From: Wallemia ichthyophaga EXF-994
Taxonomy: Eukaryota > Basidiomycota > Wallemiomycetes > Wallemiales > Wallemiaceae
Length of the DNA stretch: 64,000 nt
NCBI RefSeq assembly: GCF_000400465.1
Contig: NW_008806291.1
Span: forward strand, 1-64,000
Direction: 5' to 3'
Each line of letters begins with the position of its first letter. The first letter of the stretch is position 1. A program made the position numbers and the translations under genes. Positions 45,329 through 57,400 of the stretch are shown here, in pieces. The notes under the pieces were generated by a model that had not been told where the DNA came from, ran no database searches, and saw nothing but the letters and a program-made list of their open reading frames with translations.

Positions 45329-46051
45329 TCAAATCAGCCAGTTCTCAACGCTGTCGTCTTCCTTCCACTGCGTAATAAACGTATCTACGAACGGTTTAAC
45401 TAATTTACCGGTGGTTGAGATTCCATCCACTCTTGTGAATGATTCAATGTAGATCATCTTTGGGTGGGGAATTCCAACCAATTTAGCGACCCAGATTGCT
45501 GCAACCAGCGAAACACAGGTAGATGGCCCATTCATTATCAACATATCGCCCAAGTGAGGTGAAGGTGCATCTGTAATGCTGTTAGAGCGTGTTGATGAGG
45601 GATTTGATATATCTGGTGGTGGTAGAATACTCAAACTCAAGCATTGGATGAATGAGACAAACAAATTTCCAGGTAGCTTGGAGTAACCCTCTCCAACGCC
45701 TCTTAAGCGGTGTAGATACTTGATAGCGTAGTATCCACTATCAGTCCAATCCAATGTAGCCGCTGTTTGCTTGAAATTTTCAAGTTCAACGACTCTATTA
45801 GTGGTAAGGGTGTCTCCGGAGTGGATCAGCCACAACCTAGGCGTGTACACCTTGAACATTAAAGCATCAATCATCTTCAATAACTCGGCGGAATGACCTC
45901 CACTTCCCATCATGACCGATATAGACACCTTTTCTCCAGGCTTCTTGTTCACTTTAGCAGAAGCACCGGATCTGAACTGGTTGATAGTGATCAAGCACTT
46001 GCCTAGAAGGAATAGCACTGCTGCTGCTGCGATTGAAATGTATTTATTCAT
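45329..46051 (-). CDS. ALG14: UDP-GlcNAc transferase subunit ALG14
   Basis: The membrane anchor that recruits Alg13 to the ER for the second step of lipid-linked oligosaccharide assembly. An N-terminal helix (ISIAAAAVLFLLGKCL) is followed by the signature MGSGGHSAELLKM, the middle TDSGYYAIKYL, the loop LIMNGPSTCVSL and the C-terminal YIESFTRVDGISTTGKL with FITQWKED. It is intronless with 240 residues, and complete. Divergent from FPR1 with 41 bp between start codons. Confidence 0.96.
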   Translation of the reverse strand: MNKYISIAAAAVLFLLGKCLITINQFRSGASAKVNKKPGEKVSISVMMGSGGHSAELLKMIDALMFKVYTPRLWLIHSGDTLTTNRVVELENFKQTAATLDWTDSGYYAIKYLHRLRGVGEGYSKLPGNLFVSFIQCLSLSILPPPDISNPSSTRSNSITDAPSPHLGDMLIMNGPSTCVSLVAAIWVAKLVGIPHPKMIYIESFTRVDGISTTGKLVKPFVDTFITQWKEDDSVENWLI

Positions 46052-46092
46052 CCGTGTGCGTCCTTGGTGGTCGTAGCACTCGAACTATCAAC

Positions 46093-46515
46093 ATGGTTTG
46101 TTATTATAGTGTGTTATATTACCATTTCTAATACCACTCAAAGCCAGCTACTCTCGAATCCATCCACCCCGGCGACGGTAAAAACTTCCCAAAGCCAGGC
46201 CAAACTATCACCATGCACTACCACGGTACTCTGCTCGATGGCTCTGTATTTGACAGCTCTTACAGAAGAGGACAGCCATTTTCATCCCCAATTGGAATTG
46301 GAAGGTTGATTGGCGGTGAGTGATAGTGCTGACGTGTATGCCGGCGTCTAATCCGTCCTACAGCTTGGGATCAATGTGTACCTCAAATGTCTATCGGCCA
46401 AAAGGCAATCATCACTGCCACCCCTGAAGTTGGCTACGGTGAAAGAGGTTTCCCCCCAGTGATTCCACCAAACGCAACTCTCAAATTCGAAGTTGAATTG
46501 CTTGCTATTCAATAG
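46093..46515 (+). CDS. FPR1: FKBP12 peptidyl-prolyl isomerase
   Basis: The small FK506/rapamycin-binding prolyl isomerase. Two 48-nt introns (46096-46143 and 46316-46363) yield exactly 108 residues, the FKBP12 length. The first intron follows the ATG directly, so the start codon alone is on exon 1 and the protein begins [14 protein letters not shown]. Pocket residues are intact: Tyr in HYHGT, Asp in FDSS, the RRGQPF Arg and Phe, Trp in AWDQ, Tyr in VGYGERGF and Phe in LKFEVEL. It should therefore bind rapamycin and FK506. Confidence 0.95.
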
Positions 46516-46701
46516 ACTCGTTTTATTGGTGTTGAAAGCGTCTTCTAGGTGTGTTTGTACGCGTCTTCTAGCTCTTTTTCAACGCGTTTTTCTTTTTACA
46601 ACTTTCATTGTACACATGTCAATTTTCATTTGAACGGTGTCTTAACATTCATAAGTACTGTTTGTGAGTATTTATCCTTCCTTTCCCTCTCAAATCCCCT
46701 C
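46516..46701 (+). promoter_or_regulatory. HEN1 promoter with two MCB boxes
   Basis: ACGCGT occurs at 46559-46564 and 46582-46587. GCGTCTTCTAG is repeated at 46538-46548 and 46561-46571; the second copy overlaps the first MCB box. The HEN1 ATG is at 46702. Paired MCB boxes suggest G1/S expression. Confidence 0.4.
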
Positions 46702-48336
46702 ATGAAGAAACACAATCCATTCCAGGTTCCGCTCTCGACGCAGCGATATGTAGAGGTTTACAACGTACTCAACCAGCACAACTGTACAAAGGTGTGATAG
46801 GTGCTGTGACCTGCTGTCTTCTCACAATCCACCTAGCTTCTCGACCTCGGTTCTGGCGCTGGCAGTCTACTCCTCGAGCAGCTCCTCAAGCCTCCGATAA
46901 GTCTCGATGACGATGCACTCCGCCTCGCCCACTACCACGCACTTGACAGCGACCTCGCCGAGCTAGACGCTCTCTCACGCCTACTAGCCTCGCACCGCGA
47001 CGCCACTCTACGCTGGTCCACCGACCTCACTCTCCGCCTTTACCACGCCGATTTCGCAGCTACGTTCCACCCCGCCTTCCGCGCACTAGACGCCATCGTT
47101 GCCGTGGAGGTGCTCGAGCATATGCAAGAGTCTGTACTGGCGCAGACGATGCAGCTCATCCTAGGCACATACAGCCCACCCCTTTTCATCGCTACAACCC
47201 CCAACTACGACTTCAACCCACGCTTCACCTCCCCTGCACGCGTCGTGGACCCTACCGGACGCACCGACAGGCTTTTCCGTCATCCTGATCATAAATTCGA
47301 GCTGGGCGTGCGGGAGTACACACAGTGGTGCGCGCATTACGCCCGTTTGTTCGGTTATAATGTCTCCGTGTATGGCGTCGGCGAGTCTATCGCGCAGAAC
47401 CTCAATCCACCCAGTACCGATCCACGCGTCGATGACCGCTATCCGAGTCAAATTGCCGTGTTCAAGCGGGTGCGGTGTGCGGGCAGGATTAATACTGAGA
47501 ATACTGCGAATACTGAGGAAAGTGACCTCACCCAACCCACGCAACTCCCGCCCCTCCATTCCTCCTACACGCTCCCGAGCGCCGCGGAGCATTTGTCGCG
47601 GAGCAGCAAACTCAACGCCGGAACACCCGGAACACCCGGCACACCCGGCACACCCAACACACACGCAATCCTCACCCACCTCTACTCCCTCCTCGATCTC
47701 CCGTTCGGCGGGAGCAGGGTGGTCGTAGCATCTGCGCTCAGTCTCTGGGACACGCACATGCAGCTCCTCTGCAGAGGCGTTTTCGCCACGCTCCTCGACG
47801 CCGTCAGAAACAGCGGCAAGTATGGCGGTGAGGTGTCGACACTGGATGTAGACGGGGTGCGCGAACATAGCAGCCAACTCAGCGAGCATAGCAATCACAG
47901 CAATCACAGCCAACACAGCCAACACAGCGGAGACGCCTGGTTTATCTTGGCGAAAAACAGCTCCGACACACCCTCCATCGTCTACCGCCAGAGCGTCACG
48001 GACGTGCTCCATGCAGACACACTCGCCGCTGAGATGCGCGATAAGCGCAAAACACCCAAGGATAAAGAGAGAGAGCGGCAGCAGGAGGAGAAACAAGTGG
48101 ATGAGAGATTGGAGTTTGAGAAGGAGCAGCTGGTGGAAAACAGTGAGTATGGCTCCTCCCCTACACACAGCAGCTCTTGTTTGTCAGATAGATACGGTGA
48201 CACTGACGCCGTCCTCGCTAACCTCCAGCTCAATCTTTGGAAAGCAGACCCTGTGTGGTCTCAAGATGCCGCCAATGCCGCCGATGGCTCCAATGCGGGA
48301 TGGGGCGATGCCGATGCAAATCCCACTTGGTCGTAG
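46702..48336 (+). CDS. HEN1: HEN1 small-RNA 2'-O-methyltransferase
   Basis: A SAM-dependent methyltransferase that caps the 3' end of small RNAs. After a 45-nt intron (46792-46836) the SAM loop reads LLDLGSGAGSLL. Metal-binding ExxEH appears as EVLEHM (residues about 120), followed by TTPNYDFNPRF and DHKFELGVREY with the further His. The ATG at 46702 (MKKHNPFQVPLSTQRY) is the best start. The product is 529 residues; the C-terminal third is low complexity (TPGTPGTP, SQHSNHSNHS) and disordered, with no dsRNA-binding domain like plant HEN1. It implies a working small-RNA pathway. Confidence 0.93.
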
Positions 48337-48410
48337 CCTATGTCTTATTATTTGCAATCTTCTTGGCGCATTTATTTATAAAGACAGTGTTTCTTACATG
48401 CCTCACCCAC

Positions 48411-51400
48411 TCACTCAAATCCCAATCCAGCCACCTCCTCTTTCACATTCGCGATAAAGCGCTGCACGCCCTCGCTATCGAGTACAGACTCAGTGGTGCG
48501 AGCAGCCACAAACACCGTGTCGGCATGCGCATCGAGCACTACGTCCAAAAAGAGGGCATGCTTGGAGCGTGTTAGATAGAAGCCACCTCTACATTTCCAC
48601 TCACTCTCGATACTCCCCGCGTGTCCATCTCGCGCACGCTACTGTCGACATCTAGCTTCTCACTCGCCGCGTAGTCGCTAGGCGGACCAATCTGCCCGAG
48701 TATTTTGTCAGCACCTCCTGTGTCGAAACATGCTCACTCACATCCACCTGCGACAGTGCCGACGCGTCACTCGAGAATATCCTCTCTGCATGCCATAGCA
48801 AGTTGATGTAGACGTTGAAGACGGGCTCGCTCGTGCCCAATACCCTCCTGGCGATCTCGCCGTTGTCGTCCTGCTCGACCAGCACGCGCTTTGAGATACT
48901 CTTCTGGACTGCTTGAGCTGCTTGGACATCACCACTGAACGGTCCTACACCCAGCGGGAGCAGGTTGAGACACGGGCCTGCGACTGTATCTATACCATCA
49001 ATGCTGGCTGCGCGGCCAGTGTGGTAGACCCCCACTATCGGTTTCGCAGTCTGCGTGATCCTGCCCACCACCTTTGCAACCATAGTAGTGAGCACCGATT
49101 GAAGAGATACTTGGTGACGTTGTTGGAGTCGTTGAGTGAGGCTCTGCGCACCCTGTACCACGTCCTCCTTGTAAAACACCTGCTTACTGGAAGAATTCTT
49201 CACTGGGAGGAGTGTTGGCTGGCTGCCCCCCAACTCCGCCCTCCAGAACTCCTCGTCGAATGTGTTCCTCGACGCCGCCTCAACCACCTTACCGAAATCA
49301 CCAATGGACGCCAGCTCGCCTCCGCTGTAGCTGCGCCACAAATCGCTCATGAGCAACGGGATTGTCCATGCGTCGTACAGCGCATGATGGATCTTGAGCA
49401 GCACATAAGAAGTCGAGCGCATCTGCACAACAATCAGCTTCACTGGCGGGCGGTGCAGGGAGGAAGGTGCCCTGAACTCTTCCCGCACAATGCGCTTTGC
49501 TGTTTCCAATGCCTCGCCATCGCTGTTAACCACCTGCAACTCTGCGTCGTATTCCGTCAACACCACCTGCAGTGGTCGGCCGTCTACCGCTGTGAAGCAG
49601 GTGCGGAGGATGGGGTGGTGTGACACGAGCCTCCTCCATGCGCCCTGCAATTTGCGGAGGTCGAGTTTGTGCGGCGCCGCATGCGTGAACACGGGCTCGT
49701 AGAAGGTGTGCCCGCTGAGAATCCACGCTTGCAGGTGGTACGCCTGTCCAGGCAGCAGAGGCAGCACAGCCTCTGCTTCACGCCTGCTCAGACGTAGGCG
49801 TGCAAGCGCGCTGACAGCTTCAGATGCTGACACCAGAGGCCTGTCTTTGTCCCCCTTCTCGTCTTCTCTCCCGTAAGCTGTGCGCTCCCTCAACACCCTG
49901 TCCACGCCCGCTATCGTTTCCCCAACGAATATATCCGATACTGCCAAATCTTTCACCCCCAGCTTGCGACAGCGTGCGGCTAGCTGGATTGCACCGACTG
50001 AGTCCAGTCCTAATGCGTACAACGGCGCACTATAGCTAATCTCCTCGACATTGAGCTTCGAGATAATCGCAAACACATCACGGATCGTCGCCATCGTGCT
50101 TGTCACATGGCCGTCGTAGGCTTCTGTGTGTTGGACATATTCAACTGTTGCATCGATAGTGTTGTTCAGTGGAAGCGCGGCGAGCGATGATGGCTTTGCA
50201 GTAGCTGGCTGATGAGGATGATCGACTATATCAGCAAATAGTTCCCCGAATTTGCCAATTAATTCGTCCAGCTCCTTCCCTGTCATCACACTGCTCAGGC
50301 AGCTTGCGTTGATGGCGAGAGTGTCGCCTGCGTCGACAAACTCAGCATTTAGGGGGTATTCAACACTCTGCTCGGACTGTTCAGTCAGATCAACCGTCTC
50401 CCACAGCTTCACTTTCGGCTCTTGGTCATCCCGGAAGGACTTTTGGAATACAAAGAGCGTTTCGAAAAGCGACTTCTGCTTTACTACCCTCTGAACATCT
50501 CTAAGTGGGACGTGTTGGTGCGCTTCAATCTCGTTATACTGTTCAAATGCTTCGTGGCAGACATCGATGTTTGTCGCCTTCTTATTACCGATTTTGAACC
50601 TATAAGGAACAGTGCTGTCCGTATTGTTAAGTCTTGCTCATTAAATACACAAAGCACTCACTTGAACAATGGTCCAGACGCTAACAACGCATCTTCTAGT
50701 CCGATCGAGCGGCCAGCTACCACCTGCCCAAATGCAACATCGAGCGATCCAAATAATCCGCAAAGAGTCTTACCCCATGCCACTAGTACCATTGACTGAA
50801 GCGACACGCCAGCTGATTTTACGAGTCTGTTCGCCTTGGCTGTGATAGGAATGGTCTTGCCGGTAAAGTGTGCCTTGACCTCTCCCTGCTGAATTTTAGG
50901 AAGTGGCTTTGGAACGTAATTGGACATCTTGCTCTTCCAAAACCCTTCGTCATCCCTTGCACCGTCGAGAATATACGGTATTGCTTGGGTGAATTGTGGA
51001 CGCAGAGGCACTCTGTTGGCACTATAGCGTGCAAGTATCTCGTCTAGCACTAATGGCAGAGATACACCATCGTACAAGCTGCCGAAGGCCTAGTTAGAGG
51101 TACGTTACGATTATGTTGCGGTACACTTACGCGTGATGCATGGTCAAGACCAAAAATTTCTCCTTGTTTGTTTTGATAATCGTGAAGGCGTATGGCGGCT
51201 TTTCGAAATCGTCTTCCTGGCTTGGAACACTTGCACTACCGAGAATCTTCGAAGCTTCTTCAACTGATCCAACGGTGTGCTCATTCCATACCACATCGAC
51301 TCTGCCATGGATGAGTATCACCCAAGGATATTTGTCTTCGTCCGTAGTGCGGAATGATGCTCTAAGAATATCAACGTTCGCAACCGTGTCTATAACAGCC

Positions 51401-54400
51401 TTTTTGAGTGCTGCTACATCCATCGCATCGCTTAGCTTCAAGGTATGCTGAACGTTGTAAAATTTACCACCAGATGAAATAGTCTGTGTGAGCATACCAG
51501 TCTGCAGCGGCGTGGCAGGCACGACCTTCTCGATACCACACCCACCGTACCTTTCACCTAAACTCTGTGCAATCTTGGCAAATTCCCCAGCGATGTCCTT
51601 ATTGCTGGTGTTTGGCGCATACTTTGCAAGCTCACCAATACATCCAGCACGCATAATCGCATGTGTGGGAATGTTGATACCTTGCTTGCGCAACGACTGT
51701 GCAAATCTAACAGACGAGATGGAGTCTATGCCCAGAGAAATGAATGTAGACTCTTTGCTGATTGAGGTTTCATCCATATTGCACAGGTTCGCAATAGATT
51801 GACGCATAACTGACTCTTCAGCAGTCCATTCAACATTATAGCTAGTCTCTTGAGGATTTGCTAATTGCTGTGGTTTTAGCGGCTCGACTACCTGTTGGGC
51901 ATCTTCGAGAAGATTGTTGATCCGGCTGATGAGGATCTCGGCATCGCGCGATTGACCGAATGAAGAGTTGAAAACTGCGCGTAGGGTGAGCTTATTACTC
52001 TCTACATTAGCCGTGGCTTCGAGTGCGAGTGGGTACTTTAGTGTGTTAGAATAAGTTCACCAATGGTGATCACACCTACATCAACGCGAGACGACTCTTC
52101 GAGCTGCTCCCAGAGACTCTCATTCCCTTCGCCAGCAAGTCTACCGAAGGCGAACAGTGAATCGAAAAGACCGGCTGGTCGATTTATCCATTTTTGTATC
52201 AGGCGCAATGGCGTATATTGATACTCGAGTACCTGAGCACTCTCGCTCTGTGCTTGTTGCGCCATGTCTACAAACTTGCTTGCATCTGCCACCTTCACAC
52301 GCACTGGCATAGTTGTAATGCATGGCGCAAGCATAGTCTCAACACCACTGACAGGTACTGTGCGACCCGATAGGACGACACCAGTTGTCTATTTACGAGT
52401 TAGATGGACTATTGGCGCAAGATTTTCTGCTCACAATATCTGTCACTCCAGAAGATTCACCGAGCGAAACACCGTATGCTGTTTGAACGAGCACACGCAA
52501 TGACACATTCAATGAGCGTCCCAACATTTCCAGCTTCGATAAGGGCAGAGAAGCAGTCTTAACAACCTCTTTCGCGGTTGTACTACCCATTTCCATCTCG
52601 TTAGCTTGTGGCAGGTCTGACAAGTACTCCACGAAAAAAGTTCTAGCAACTTCTAGCGACTGACTGGAGATGAAATCGAGCAAGCGATCGACTGGTGCTC
52701 TTACGAGCGAAAATGATTCCTGGTAGCGTTCCTTTATTTCATCCATCAACATCAGGAATGATTCACCATCATATACAGCGTGGTGCATCGTGAATTGAGC
52801 AAAGGCTCTACCCGTAGCTGGCTTAGTTATGAGGACTCGAAGAGGCACCCTTGATTGAATGTTATCGACAACATCCTTCTCCAAATCCTTCTTTTTTGAG
52901 TCAAGGTAAGCTATGGCTGATGCTTCTGATTCACTTTGGTGTGTTTGTATAGCGTCAGTCTTCTCCAAAACAACTTGAGCCACTGCAGCTTCACCGAAAA
53001 AAAAGCAGGTGCGCAAAATTTCATTGGCTGCTATGGTCTTATCAATCGCTTCGGTAAATTGATCGATGACCACCCCACTATCCAGCTTAAACGTAAAATG
53101 GTTGACGTAGACGGGTTCAGCAGAGTTGAGAGTACGTGCGACCAAACCTTCTTGAAGCGGAAGACACGGTCTGACAGCTTCTAAGGTATCTCCAAAAGCG
53201 GCTCTTATCGACTTTTCGAAGCCTTCGTCAAGTTTCCGCACAGCTGAACTGTCTTTATTGCCGTCAGAGGAAGTGCTGTCGGCGAGCTTGGCAAGCTTCT
53301 CCACAGATGGACCAGATAAGACGACATGTGGTGGCACTGCAAGGCCTTTTGACTTCAAAAGAAAGCTGAGTGAGATGGCTGATAGTGAGTCAACACCCAA
53401 TTCCAGTGTGGTAGTTGATGAACTGATCGTATCCATGCCAACACCAGTCTGCTCACTGAGTGCAATAGCGATGATCTTCTCTTCAGCTGTAAGCGCACGC
53501 CGATTGTCTGTTGCCATTTCTGCACTTTTTTTCACCATGTTGCGAAGCGGCACTTGAGTGAATAATCTTCTAAGAATTTTCTCGTTCGTATGTCCATTGC
53601 TGGCGTCACATATTGGTAAGAAGGTCATTGGAAGAATAATGTCAGGTCTAGCCCCATATCCGAGCTTCTCTGCGCACGATTGGGTGAGAGATCTCGCAAA
53701 TGATTCATCTTGTGCGTCAATATCAGTAGTTGATCCATCGAGTGGATCATAGTTGTACGCGCGAGCAACAAATGCGACAATGTCTGGTTGCATGCTTTCT
53801 GGATGTTGCAGGACCATCGCTTGAGAAACAATGTTTTGTCGAGAAACAGATTCGACATTGCGCGAGACTTTTTCAAGATTAATTTGGATGTCTCTGTAGT
53901 TGACAATATCGCCCACTTTACGCTCCAACAAGACGCTATCGCTGCTGATCATTCTAGCTACCAATCCTGAACGTATGTACTCCCCTTCATCGCTAAAGGC
54001 GCAAAGCTCTCCTGCTTCAGCGAGAATGGCGACTTCTCTGGAGCAAAACCTTGCAATGCATGTCTTAATAAGTGGCTGGTCATAGACATTTGGCTGTTCA
54101 CTATTGTAATGTGACAAGAATGCAACAGATGAGGCGTGTGGAATTGCCAACGTTTTCCAAACATAGGCATCCATCCATGACTCATGGAGCGCTTTTGATG
54201 ATATGTGACCAGTTAAAATGATGTGTTTGAGTTGAGGTAACTCCGATCTTACGATACAATCCTTCTCAAACCATGCAGCCGTGAGGAAGGCATGAGTAAT
54301 CTGTGCCGCTTGAAGTGAAGCTCTGGCATTGTTTCTCAGATCTTCCACGCGTTTGCACACTATTTTAGAGCCCATTATAAGCGGTACTAATGTCTCCAAA

Positions 54401-57400
54401 ATGTGAAGATCAAATGCTGAGAATTTGTCAGCCGGTAGTCTATCAGGCTGAGAGTCACTCACTGCCAGGAAGCCAATTCAAAAATGTTGAAGCATTTGAA
54501 TCTGTCTTCAACCGATCTGAGGCCAAAGAAGCGTGATTGAAAAGTTGCTCGGTTGACCAGACAGAGTAGTCGTGCATGTCGAGCTGACCATTTGCAATAG
54601 TGATAGCAGCACGTTCAGTAAGACGCGTCTCTGTTGTATCACTGGAAATTTTGGCAAGATTTTCTACGTAACTCTTCTCGTCAACAAAAACAACCTTTTC
54701 GTTATCGAGTAAGGCGAAATCTTCCGCGTACTTCCTGATAGTGTAAACGATGTCTGCCTTGAACGAGCGTGCTATAAGTCTCTTGCGATTTGCAGGCAAG
54801 TTCTCACCAACGGCTATGTATGTTTTGCTAGCTTTGAAGATACCAAGCCTATGAACGATTGATTCATGTGAAGGTGGAATGCACAAGGCAACAACTTCAA
54901 CCGCGGATGTTAGCGAATTGGAAACTCTGTTGGATTGACTATCAAGCTCCTTAAAGGAGAGTGTACCAGTATCCGAAGTGACAGCTACCTCTTCCGGACG
55001 TTGTTGGACGTTGCGAGACAAAGTAACGAGAGGATTAATTGTAGCATCGGCGACCTTACTATGTGCTTTGGCGATGAGAGCCTCGTCGATCTTTCCAACA
55101 AGACTTGAGACTGGCTCATCGGCATGTTCACTCATTGCGTTCACCAATGCTTGCATTTGCTTTGAAAGAAGCTCAACTTGCTCCTCTGACCTGATTGACT
55201 TGTTAGCGGTCAAACGGAATATAACAGATAACCCACATAAGTAAATTACTTCCAAGAATGTCAATTTGAACGCTATCACCTCTGATAAAAGCGTTGATGG
55301 CGACAGGGTGCTCAACATCAAGCTCTCCTATCTCAAAGTTATCTTTGAACAAATCACCTTTGGTTTCCTCTCCTGACTCAACGATGAGAACAAACAGTGC
55401 GGGGAAGAGAGGAGCGCCAGAAGCACATTTGAGAGCTTGACGCACGTGCTGAAGACCAACGAACTTGTGTGGAGAACTAGCGGAGGCTAACGTGGACAAA
55501 TTATCCATCAACTGTCTAGCTGATGCGTTTTTGTCAACTTTGAGTGCAACTGGAAGAGTAGCAATCATTGGAGCCACAACGCTTTCCAAACCTGGAGCTA
55601 GACCGCGCAAGCTGAGAGTCTCGCCGAAAATAACATCCTCGGTTGATGTGTACCTTGACTGGAGAACAGCCCAGGCTGCTTGAAGCAGCTGGTTGATGTT
55701 TGCACGCTTGACGTCACTAAATCCCTTCGTCCAGAATCTTTGAGAGCGTTGAGAGTTGTCGTTGTGCAAAACAGGCCACTCTGTATTGCTTGTCTCAGCA
55801 AATGGCTCCAAAACCTTGTTCCAGAACTGCTTGGTAGTGTTTACGTCTGTGTTTATAACTGACATCGCGTCCTTCAGTGATGTGCGAGTGGCTTTATACT
55901 TTCGCATGTATGCATTTTCAACATCCTGGTAAATGAATTTGAGCGCGTCTCCATCGTAGATTGCGTGGTGAAGTGACGTCATGAGATAGCGACTGCCATC
56001 TGCCTTGGTTGCAAGCGTGAGAGCAACAGGCGGCTGATGTGAGCCTGACAAGGAGCTGACAATGTTACGGACACGCTCTTCAAGGATTTTCTCGCTGTCA
56101 AACCTGACTCTATCGAGAGCGAGCTTCGATGTAGAGTGTATGCATTGGGCGAAGACGGTGTCTTTCACACCATATGTGGCAGCTGGAATAAACGAGGTTC
56201 TCAAAGCCTGCGTGCTTTCTGCCACAGTCTTCCAGGCTCCGTAAAGAGCATCCACATCCACTTTGCTGGACAATTTGAAGACTTGATGCGACCAGTACGC
56301 AGCAGGGTTCTTGATGGTCTCACCAAGCATACCTTCCTGTGTCGGGGTGCATGGAAGAACGAAATCTACATCGGCAATGTCTTTTCTAACACTACCAATC
56401 AAGCTTTCGTTAAAGGTTTGCATCCACTTTGGTGTCTCAGTGACCATCTGATTCGATTCTGCTTTTGTAATGGCTTTGCTGAGTTGCTTTATGGTAGGAA
56501 ATGCTGCTATCTGGCTCACTGCGGCGTTGACACCTGCATTACGGAGCTTGGAAGCGAGCTGCAGGGAGCGAATCTAGGGAAGTGGTCAAAATGATTCGCT
56601 TCATCATTATTCACTCACGGAATCAACACCGAGCGCTGGTAAGTGCGAGGACTTGGAGATGCTGTCCACGGCGACGTTTGTCAGTCTAGCAGTAACTTGA
56701 CGAATAATCTGCTCCATTTCACTCCAAAATCCATCATCACCATCATCAAGACCGCTTAGGCGGCTTTCCCAGTCTGCAATTTCAACTTGCTCGTAATATC
56801 TTGCCAGCATCTTCCTGTCGATCTTGTTCGAAGGGGTGTGAGGGAGGTGTGTTAGAACCAGTATTACATTGGGAATCATGTAAGCTGGAAGGCTAGACTC
56901 TGCACGCTCCTTGCAAGCGGCAGCCACTGTCAACGCGTCGCTATCCGTGCGCAGTCCATCCTCTTTCTCGCCCTTGAGTGCGGGGGCGGCAACGAATGTA
57001 CACACGACCTTTTGCGGTCTATCGTGTCTTGACAATTGGAATGTTGTAGTCTCGCGAGCTAGCTCGTGGCAGTTGCCCAAGGCAGCACTGATTTCAGAAA
57101 GCTCAACTCTAATACCACCAAGCTTGACGAGATCGTCATTACGACCAACGAATTCACAGCTACCATCGTGCAACAAACGCACAACATCGCCAGTGAGATA
57201 CACTCGGCCAGCTTGTGGATGGTTGACAAACTTCTTGTTCGTCTGATCGGTATTGCGATGATATCCACGGGCATTTTGGAAGCCGCCCAAAGCTAACTCA
57301 CCAACAGCACCCCTCAGCAGAATTCTATCGTCCTGTATAACAAAACATGAGACGGTCGAGAGTGGAAGACCAACGTTGTGAGCTTTGGTGACTTCATTTG

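Noticed and set aside
54417-54462. Possible separate gene starting with GTG at 54462
   Set aside because: The GTG is the intron donor GTGAGT inside the synthetase A3 domain; splicing 54417-54462 keeps the frame.
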